A stretch of DNA of 64,000 bases, from the NCBI RefSeq assembly GCF_900142065.1, contig NZ_FSRJ01000001.1, forward strand, positions 744,001 to 808,000, written 5' to 3'. The notes below the pieces were generated by a model. The model did no database searches and had not been told where the DNA came from. It saw nothing but the letters and a program-made list of their open reading frames with translations. Shown here piece by piece: positions 55,878 through 64,000 of the stretch. A program made the position numbers and the translations under genes. This stretch comes from Agromyces cerinus subsp. cerinus. Lineage in GTDB: Bacteria; Actinomycetota; Actinomycetes; Actinomycetales; Microbacteriaceae. The number at the start of each line of letters is the position of its first letter. Within the stretch, counting starts at the first letter, position 1.

Positions 55878-55906
55878 AGAATACCGTAGGCTTTCCTCCG
55901 TGACAG
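55878..55906 (-). promoter_or_regulatory. tRNA-Leu promoter overlapping the pdtaR start
   Basis: On the minus strand CTGTCA (55906-55901), a 17-nt spacer and TATTCT (55883-55878) precede the tRNA by 14 nt. The -35 lies within the first codons of pdtaR, and the pdtaR -10 lies in its spacer. Confidence 0.65.
55887..55892 (+). promoter_or_regulatory. -10 element of a probable leaderless pdtaR promoter
   Basis: TAGGCT ends 7 nt before the pdtaR GTG, on the strand opposite the tRNA promoter. Confidence 0.55.
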
Positions 55907-56505
55907 ACACCGAATCAACTCAGTCGGCACCGCGCCGCGTGGTCGTGGCGGAAGATGAGTCGCTCATCCGCCTCGACATCGTCGAGATCCTGCGCGACAA
56001 CGGCTTCGAGGTCGTCGGCGAGGCCGGTGACGGCGAGACCGCAGTGGCACTCGCCACCGAGCTGCGGCCCGATCTCGTCATCATGGACGTCAAGATGCCC
56101 CAGCTCGACGGCATCTCCGCCGCAGAGCGGCTCTCGAAGGGGCACATCGCCCCGGTCGTGCTCCTCACGGCGTTCAGCCACAAGGAGCTCGTGGAGCGCG
56201 CCAGCGAGGCCGGCGCCCTTGCCTACGTGGTGAAGCCGTTCACGCCCAACGACCTCCTGCCCGCGATCGAGATCGCCCTGGCCCGCTACGCGCAGATCAT
56301 CGCGCTCGAGGCCGAGGTCGGCGACCTCGTCGAGCGCTTCGAGACCCGCAAGCTCGTCGATCGGGCCAAGGGCCTGCTCAACGAGAAGATGGGACTCTCG
56401 GAGCCTGAGGCGTTCCGTTGGATCCAGAAGGCCTCGATGGACCGCCGCCTCACGATGAAGGACGTCTCGCAGGCCATCATCGAGCAGCTCGCGGCCAAGA
56501 AGTAA
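55900..56505 (+). CDS. pdtaR: ANTAR-domain response regulator, PdtaR-like
   Basis: The product has 201 residues. The receiver domain has acidic residues in VVAEDESLIR, the phosphoacceptor Asp in VIMDVKMPQLDG, Thr in LLTAFS and Lys in VVKPFTP. The C-terminal ANTAR RNA-binding domain carries LVDRAKGLLNEKMGLSEPEAFRWIQ (in part) with the conserved Ala, Lys and Trp. In mycobacteria PdtaR, phosphorylated by PdtaS, binds terminator-type hairpins to regulate expression. The sensor kinase is not adjacent. Leaderless-type GTG start. Confidence 0.95.
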   Translation: MTDTESTQSAPRRVVVAEDESLIRLDIVEILRDNGFEVVGEAGDGETAVALATELRPDLVIMDVKMPQLDGISAAERLSKGHIAPVVLLTAFSHKELVERASEAGALAYVVKPFTPNDLLPAIEIALARYAQIIALEAEVGDLVERFETRKLVDRAKGLLNEKMGLSEPEAFRWIQKASMDRRLTMKDVSQAIIEQLAAKK

Positions 56506-56523
56506 CACCGAAGATCTCCACAC

Positions 56524-56562
56524 AGCGGATGCCGCGGGACACCAGTCGCCGCGGCATCCGCT
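56524..56562. terminator. Perfect 14-bp stem between pdtaR and the thioesterase gene
   Basis: AGCGGATGCCGCGG (56524-56537) pairs perfectly with 56549-56562, loop of 11, then GTTCTCGTT. It sits between convergent genes and can serve both. The arms contain the GGATGC/GCATCC word enriched across the window. Confidence 0.8.
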
Positions 56563-56576
56563 GTTCTCGTTCCGCC

Positions 56577-56996
56577 TCAGGCCGCGGGGCGGTCCTTGAT
56601 GAGGTTCGTGATGCGGATCGTGGAGCATCGACGGCCCTGATCGTCGGTGACGGCGATCTCGTGCGTCGTGAGGGTGCGGCCGAGGTGGATCGGCGTGCAG
56701 ACCCCGGTGACCCATCCGCTCGTCGCCGAGCGCGTGTGGGTCGCGTTGATCTCGATGCCGACGGCGAGCCGGCCGGCGCCCGCCCAGAGGTTCGCGGCCA
56801 TGGAGCCGAGCGATTCGCCCAGCACCACGTAGGCGCCCCCGTGCAGCAGCATCGCCGGCTGGGTGTTGCCTTCGACCGGCATTCTCGCGACCGATCGATC
56901 GACCGAGAACTCGAGGAACTCGATGCCCATCTTCTCGGCAAGGGCGCCGGTTCCGCGGGTGTGGAGGGAGTCGATCGGATCGCTCGTCTGGGTCAT
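56577..56996 (-). CDS. PaaI-type hotdog-fold thioesterase
   Basis: The product has 139 residues from ATG at 56996, with AAGGCGAG just upstream. The hotdog central helix reads MLLHGGAYVVLGESLGSMAA, with HGG and the catalytic-type acidic residue (Glu in LGES). The C-terminal strands are VTGVCTPIHLGRTLTTHEI and RRCSTIRITNL. The family hydrolyses acyl-CoA or aryl-CoA thioesters; the substrate is unknown. The open frame continues far upstream across polA on the other strand, but this start is the only one with a ribosome site and a family N-terminus. It is divergent from polA. Confidence 0.9.
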   Translation of the reverse strand: MTQTSDPIDSLHTRGTGALAEKMGIEFLEFSVDRSVARMPVEGNTQPAMLLHGGAYVVLGESLGSMAANLWAGAGRLAVGIEINATHTRSATSGWVTGVCTPIHLGRTLTTHEIAVTDDQGRRCSTIRITNLIKDRPAA

Positions 56997-57041
56997 GCTC
57001 GCCTTCGAGATGGGCCGTCGGGCAGTGTCGTCGGCCGCTTG

Positions 57042-57047
57042 TAGTCT
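57042..57047 (+). promoter_or_regulatory. -10 element of a probable leaderless polA promoter
   Basis: TAGTCT ends 6 nt before the polA GTG; the intervening bases are G-rich but too close for a ribosome site. Confidence 0.6.
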
Positions 57048-57053
57048 TGGGGG

Positions 57054-59762
<2,709 letters not shown>

Positions 59763-59830
59763 TCGGCGCGCCGGGCGAGGCATCCATCCACAACGTCGAG
59801 CCGCTGGCCTCGAACGGGTGCGGTCCGTCA

Positions 59831-59836
59831 TAGGCT
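59831..59836 (+). promoter_or_regulatory. -10 element of a probable leaderless DUF885 gene promoter
   Basis: TAGGCT ends 7 nt before the ATG at 59844, with no ribosome site between. Confidence 0.55.
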
Positions 59837-59843
59837 CGGGTTC

Positions 59844-61508
59844 ATGACTTCGAGTGAGCGCACCCCGACCGACGTCGATCGCATCGCAGAGGAGTGGGTC
59901 GACACCGTCGTCGAATTGAACCCCGCACTCGGCACGTACATCGGACGGAAGGACGCCGACTCGCGGTTCGGCGACTACTCGCCCGAGGGCCTCGAGCGAG
60001 CGGTCGAGGCCGAGCGCCGCACGGTCGCCGCGCTCGACGCGGCGACGGCGGTCGACGAGATCGACGCCATCACCATCGCCGACCTGCGCAGCGAGCTCGC
60101 CCTGTCGATCGAGGCGCACGAGGCGGGGCTGCCGCTCCGCGACCTCAACGTGATCGCGAGCCCCGCCCAGGAGATCCGCGAAGCCTTCGACCTGATGTCG
60201 ACGGACAGCGTCGACGACTGGGCCACGATCTCGACCCGTCTCCATGCGCTGCCGGCTGCGGTCGACGGCTACATCGAGACGCTCCGCCTCGGCATCGAGC
60301 GCGGCGTCGTGCCCGCGAGGCGCCAGGTGCGCGAGGTGGCCGCACAGGCGCACAAGCTCGAGCGCAACGACGGGTTCTTCGCCGAACTCGTGCAGGGTGC
60401 CGAGGCGGACCTGCCCGGCAGCCTCCGCACGGATCTCGCCGGCGGCGCTGCGCAGGCAGGCGCCGCGTACGCCCGACTCGCGGCGTTCCTCGAGCACGAA
60501 CTGCTCGCGGTCGCCGGGGAGCAAGACGGAGTCGGCCGTGAGATCTACGCCCTGCAGTCACGCCGGTTCCTCGGGGCGGCGATCGACCTCGACGAGACCT
60601 ACGAGTGGGGCATCGAGGAGCTCGCCCGCATGGTCGCCGAGCAGGAGTCGATCGCGAACGAGATCCTGCCCGGGGCATCCGTTCACGAGGCGATCGCCTT
60701 CCTCGACAACGACCCGTCGCGCAAGCTCCACGGCACCGAGGCGCTGCAGCGCTGGATGCAGGAGACGAGCGATCGCGCCGTCAACGAACTCGCCGGCACG
60801 CAGTTCGACATCCCCGCCGAGATCCGCACGCTCGAGTGCATGATCGCGCCGACGCAGGAGGGCGGCATTTACTACACCGGTCCGAGCGACGACTTCACGC
60901 GCCCGGGTCGCATGTGGTGGTCGGTGCCCGAGGGCGTCACCGAGTTCGACACCTGGCGCGAGCTCACGACCGTGTACCACGAGGGCGTTCCGGGTCACCA
61001 CCTGCAGATCGGCCAGGCCGTCGTGAACCGCGGGCAGCTGAACACCTGGCGGCGGCAGCTCGCCGGCACCTCCGGTCACGCGGAGGGCTGGGCGCTCTAC
61101 GCCGAGCGGCTCATGCAGGGCCTCGGCTACCTCGACGACCCTGCCGATCGACTCGGCATGCTCGACGGCCAGCGCATGCGCGCCGCTCGCGTCGTGCTCG
61201 ACATCGGCGTGCACCTCGGCAAGCAGCGGCCCGACGGCCAGGGCGTCTGGACCGGCGAGTACGCCTTCGAGTTCCTCGGCCAGAACGTCAACATGAACGA
61301 GGGCTTCGTGCGCTTCGAGGTCAACCGGTACCTCGGCTGGCCGGGCCAGGCGCCGTCGTACAAGGTCGGCCAGCGCATCTGGGAGCAGCTGCGCGACGAG
61401 GTCGCCCGCCGCGAGGGCGCGTCGTTCGACATCCGCGACTTCCACCGCAACGCGCTCGCGCTCGGCGGCGTCGGACTCGACACCCTGCGTTCCGCGCTGC
61501 TCGGCTGA
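59844..61508 (+). CDS. DUF885 family putative metallopeptidase
   Basis: The product has 554 residues, mostly helical. A zinc-protease-like HEGVPGHHLQ motif (HExxxxHH) occurs near residue 378 in TTVYHEGVPGHH, with GHAEGWALYAERLM about 30 residues further on supplying a likely third ligand. These are hallmarks of DUF885 proteins, related to carboxypeptidase-type metallopeptidases. There is no signal peptide, so it should be cytoplasmic. Substrate unknown. The following gene starts 8 bp after its stop, so co-transcription is likely. Confidence 0.85.
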   Translation: MTSSERTPTDVDRIAEEWVDTVVELNPALGTYIGRKDADSRFGDYSPEGLERAVEAERRTVAALDAATAVDEIDAITIADLRSELALSIEAHEAGLPLRDLNVIASPAQEIREAFDLMSTDSVDDWATISTRLHALPAAVDGYIETLRLGIERGVVPARRQVREVAAQAHKLERNDGFFAELVQGAEADLPGSLRTDLAGGAAQAGAAYARLAAFLEHELLAVAGEQDGVGREIYALQSRRFLGAAIDLDETYEWGIEELARMVAEQESIANEILPGASVHEAIAFLDNDPSRKLHGTEALQRWMQETSDRAVNELAGTQFDIPAEIRTLECMIAPTQEGGIYYTGPSDDFTRPGRMWWSVPEGVTEFDTWRELTTVYHEGVPGHHLQIGQAVVNRGQLNTWRRQLAGTSGHAEGWALYAERLMQGLGYLDDPADRLGMLDGQRMRAARVVLDIGVHLGKQRPDGQGVWTGEYAFEFLGQNVNMNEGFVRFEVNRYLGWPGQAPSYKVGQRIWEQLRDEVARREGASFDIRDFHRNALALGGVGLDTLRSALLG

Positions 61509-61516
61509 TCGCGCCG

Positions 61517-62179
61517 GTGTCGACGCAGCAGGGCGCATTGTCTGCCCCGTCGACGGATGCCGCGCCGACGCTCTCGCCGTACGCGCAGGCGCTCGGCGGG
61601 GCCGTCGCCGAGCTCCATCCGGGGTTGCAGCGTTACTTCTCGGAGGTGCCCGACGGCGCGGTCGGGCGCGGACGCGGCACGTTCGAGGTCGTCGGCACCC
61701 CGCGCCGCTGGCTCTGGCCGCTGCTCGCGGTGCTGGCCCGGTGGGGCGTACTGTTCCCCGCGCACGAGGTCGATGTGCCGTTCGCGGTGGAGAACCGGCG
61801 GTCGGCGACGGGCGTGCTCCATGCCGTGCGCCGGTTCGAATTCCGTTCCGGTCCGCGCGAGATGACCGACGCGGTGCATTTCCGAAACGGTCGCGTGGTC
61901 GATGTGCTCGGCGTCGGCGGGCGGTTGCGCGTGGCATTCGATGCGACCGTGCGACAGGGGGCGCTCGCGCTCAGCTCGACGTCGGTCGGGCTTCGAGCCG
62001 GCCGGGTGCGGCTGCGGATCCCAGCTGCCGTGGCGCCGCGAGCGCGGGTGGTGGAGCGGTTCGACGAGGCGACCGGCCGGCAGCGCGTACGGTTCACGCT
62101 CGATGCTCCGCTGCTCGGGCGGATCTACGAGTACGAGGGTTCCTTCGTCTACGAGATCGAACAGGAGACGCCGGCATGA
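61517..62179 (+). CDS. DUF4166 domain-containing protein
   Basis: The product has 220 residues from GTG at 61517. After a short Ala/Ser/Thr-rich tail comes the DUF4166 pattern: HPGLQRYFSEVPDGAVGRGRGTF (in part), WLWPLLAVLARWGVLFP, FAVENRRS and FEFRSGPREMTDAV. The function of the family is unknown. It overlaps the next gene, an epimerase, by 4 bp; this pairing (sometimes a fusion) recurs in bacteria. The ribosome site is weak, so the start is uncertain by a few codons. Confidence 0.75.
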   Translation: MSTQQGALSAPSTDAAPTLSPYAQALGGAVAELHPGLQRYFSEVPDGAVGRGRGTFEVVGTPRRWLWPLLAVLARWGVLFPAHEVDVPFAVENRRSATGVLHAVRRFEFRSGPREMTDAVHFRNGRVVDVLGVGGRLRVAFDATVRQGALALSSTSVGLRAGRVRLRIPAAVAPRARVVERFDEATGRQRVRFTLDAPLLGRIYEYEGSFVYEIEQETPA

Positions 62180-63174
62180 CGCGCGTGGTCATCGCCGGGG
62201 CATCCGGCTTCATCGGCGGGTACCTCGTCGCGCGGTACCGCGCTGCCGGCCTCGAGGTGCGCACGATCGGTCGCGGCGCGTCGGCGGACGCCTCGTGGCA
62301 CGACCCGGCGGCCATCGCCCGCGTCGTCGACGGATGCGACGTGCTCGTGAACCTCGCGGGCAGGAGCGTGAACTGCCGGTACACCCCGGGCAACCGCGCC
62401 GAGATCATTCGGTCGCGGGTCGAGACGACCGCAGCCCTGCGTGCGGCCGTCGAGTCCGCCGCCGTGCCGCCGCGGGTGTGGTTCAACTCCTCGACGGCGA
62501 CGATCTACCGCCATGCCGAAGACCGCCCGATGACCGAGCGCGACGGCGAGCTCGGGAGCGGCTTCTCGGTCGACGTCGCGAAGGCCTGGGAGTCGGAGTT
62601 CTTCGAAGGTGCGTTGCCCTCGACGCGGCGGATCGCGCTCCGGATCGCGATCGTGCTCGGCGACGGCAGCGTGATGCGGCCGCTCGCCCGGCTCGCCCGA
62701 TTCGGCCTCGGCGGCCCGCAGCTCGACGGGCGATGGCCGGCGACCCGCGCGCGCAGGGCCGCGGGCACGCACCACGAGTTCCGGGCGCGCGGCGGGCGGC
62801 AGCGATTCAGCTGGGTGCACATCGACGACGTCGCCGGCATCATCGACTTCCTCGTGGCGAGGCCTGATCTCGATGGCGTCGTCAACGTCAGCGCCCCGAA
62901 CCCCAGTGACAACCGCACGCTGATGCGCATCGTCCGTCGACTCCTCGGCATGCCGTTCGGTGTCCCGGCGTGGCGGTGGATGCTCGAGCCCGGATCCGCC
63001 GTGATCCGCACCGAGACCGAGCTGGTGCTGAAGAGCCGCTGGGTCGTTCCCGAGCGCCTCCTCGACGCAGGATACGAGTTCGCGTATCCCGACCTCGAGC
63101 CGGCGCTCCGCAGCATCCTGAAGCCCGGATCCGTGCGTGCCGAGCCCGTCGGGGCGCCGATCACGGGGGAGTGA
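62176..63174 (+). CDS. TIGR01777-type NAD-dependent epimerase (SDR superfamily, DUF1731)
   Basis: The product has 332 residues. The Rossmann motif is VVIAGASGFIGGYLVARY at residues 4-21. VDGCDVLVNLAGRSVNCRY, VWFNSSTATIYRHAED and SWVHIDDVAGIIDFLV follow. The C-terminal DUF1731 segment is SRWVVPERLLDAGYEF. The SulA/YfcH-like group is broadly distributed without a known substrate. ATG overlaps the DUF4166 stop (ATGA), so the two probably act together. Confidence 0.88.
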   Translation: MTRVVIAGASGFIGGYLVARYRAAGLEVRTIGRGASADASWHDPAAIARVVDGCDVLVNLAGRSVNCRYTPGNRAEIIRSRVETTAALRAAVESAAVPPRVWFNSSTATIYRHAEDRPMTERDGELGSGFSVDVAKAWESEFFEGALPSTRRIALRIAIVLGDGSVMRPLARLARFGLGGPQLDGRWPATRARRAAGTHHEFRARGGRQRFSWVHIDDVAGIIDFLVARPDLDGVVNVSAPNPSDNRTLMRIVRRLLGMPFGVPAWRWMLEPGSAVIRTETELVLKSRWVVPERLLDAGYEFAYPDLEPALRSILKPGSVRAEPVGAPITGE

Positions 63175-63183
63175 CCCGGCCGT

Positions 63184-63319
63184 TTGCCAATGGGGGAGCG
63201 GTTCCGTTAGGATTGAGCGTCACTCGTGTGACATCCCTGTCCGCATGCCCATCGCGGAACCAACATATCGCTCTCCCACGCGATGGGCTCGATTTTGTCC
63301 TTTACGGAGCATTCACTAC
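63184..63319 (+). promoter_or_regulatory. Promoter and hairpin leader of rpsA
   Basis: TTGCCA (63184-63189), an 18-nt spacer and TAGGAT (63208-63213) predict a start near 63220 and a leader of about 100 nt. A perfect 10-bp stem (63247-63256 with 63279-63288, 22-base loop) is followed by TCGATTTTG, resembling a terminator, then GGAG ahead of the ATG. It may be an attenuator or an S1 autoregulatory site; this is inference. Confidence 0.55.
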
Positions 63320-64000
63320 ATGACAACCGCAACGACCAAGGCGCCCAAGCAGGTCGCGATCAACGACATCGGATCTGCTGACGATTTCCTCGCCGCGGTC
63401 GAGAAGACTTTGAAGTTCTTCAACGACGGCGACCTCATCGAGGGTACCGTCGTGAAGATCGACCGCGACGAGGTTCTCCTCGACGTCGGTTACAAGACCG
63501 AGGGTGTCATCCCCTCGCGTGAGCTTTCGATCAAGCACGATGTCGACCCCAGCGAGGTCGTCGGCGTCGGCGACACCGTCGAGGCCCTCGTCCTCCAGAA
63601 GGAAGACAAAGAAGGCCGACTCATCCTGTCGAAGAAGCGCGCTCAGTACGAGCGTGCATGGGGCGACGTGGAGAAGATCAAGGAAGCCGATGGCGTCGTG
63701 ACCGGTTCGGTCATCGAGGTCGTCAAGGGCGGCCTGATCGTCGACATCGGCCTCCGTGGCTTCCTCCCGGCGTCGCTCATCGAGCTCCGCCGCGTGCGCG
63801 ACCTCACGCCGTACCTCGGCCAGGAGATCGAGGCGAAGATCCTCGAGCTCGACAAGAACCGCAACAACGTCGTGCTCTCGCGCCGCGCGCTCCTCGAGCA
63901 GACGCAGTCCGAGTCGCGCTCGACGTTCCTCGCGAACCTCCACCCGGGACAGATCCGCAAGGGTGTCATCTCGTCGATCGTCAACTTCGGTGCGTTCGTC
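63320..64000 (+). CDS. rpsA: 30S ribosomal protein S1, N-terminal part
   Basis: The gene runs off the right edge; 227 codons are visible. S1 helps mRNA bind the 30S subunit. After an N-terminal tail (about 30 residues) the first S1 domain reads GDLIEGTVVKIDRDEVLLDVGYKTEGVIPS (in parts). The second begins GVVTGSVIEVVKGGLIVDIGLRGFLPAS (in parts), and a third begins GQIRKGVISSIVNFGAFV. Further S1 domains lie beyond the window. It follows polA at the same distance class as in mycobacteria. Confidence 0.97.
   Translation, partial: MTTATTKAPKQVAINDIGSADDFLAAVEKTLKFFNDGDLIEGTVVKIDRDEVLLDVGYKTEGVIPSRELSIKHDVDPSEVVGVGDTVEALVLQKEDKEGRLILSKKRAQYERAWGDVEKIKEADGVVTGSVIEVVKGGLIVDIGLRGFLPASLIELRRVRDLTPYLGQEIEAKILELDKNRNNVVLSRRALLEQTQSESRSTFLANLHPGQIRKGVISSIVNFGAFV

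Overview
The window is a gene-dense, high-GC stretch of actinobacterial chromosome. Gene content and order (rarA-alaS-ruvX-mltG-aroE-aroC-aroK-aroB-aroQ-efp-nusB, pyrR-pyrB-pyrC-ORF-carA-carB-pyrF-gmk-rpoZ, hisE/G/F/I-trpE-TrpMem-HGxxPAAW-trpC/B/A-lgt, gltBD-pyk, pdtaR-polA-rpsA) match the Actinomycetota core as known from mycobacteria. The compressed arrangement, the fused mIHF-guanylate kinase and the recurrent GCATCC/GGATGC words fit Microbacteriaceae, perhaps an Agromyces relative. The genus is inference. No insertion sequence, prophage, integrase, CRISPR array, rRNA or plasmid function was found. One tRNA gene is present. No gene-free stretch exceeds about 230 bp.

Layout. 1-5250: the 3' part of relA, an AbiEi-like orphan, a DUF349 protein and a membrane-anchored cyclophilin on the minus strand, then rarA. 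5251-14931: rpsD behind a structured leader, a small membrane protein, alaS, ruvX, mltG, then aroE, aroC, aroK and aroB. 14998-17262: a secreted phytase-like/GDPD enzyme inserted on the opposite strand. 17492-19034: aroQ, efp, nusB. 19077-21064: an accessory pair, a glycosyltransferase (minus) and a DoxX protein (plus). 21135-30934: the pyrimidine operon with a probable PyrR RNA site, running on into gmk. 30999-38822: rpoZ, coaBC, metK, priA, fmt, rsmB, rpe. 38893-47557: histidine and tryptophan genes, then lgt. 47669-55184: gltB, gltD, pyk. 55312-64000: SRPBCC protein, tRNA-Leu(CAA), pdtaR, a hotdog thioesterase, polA, a DUF885 peptidase-like protein, a DUF4166/epimerase pair, and the 5' part of rpsA.

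The genes supply precursors for growth: shikimate pathway to chorismate (aroE/C/K/B/Q) and on to tryptophan (trpE to trpA); glutamate (gltBD) and pyrimidines (pyr/car); pyruvate (pyk); and translation, replication and envelope functions. Many junctions overlap by 1, 4 or 8 bp, implying translational coupling. Seven genes have a TANNNT -10 hexamer 6 or 7 nt before the start codon, the pattern expected of leaderless mRNAs.

I found no new defence or mobile system. The points most worth following are the mIHF-Gmk fusion, the PyrR site that sequesters a ribosome binding site, the structured rpsD and rpsA leaders, the leaderless promoter set, and the GCATCC/GGATGC words written with otherwise minor codons.
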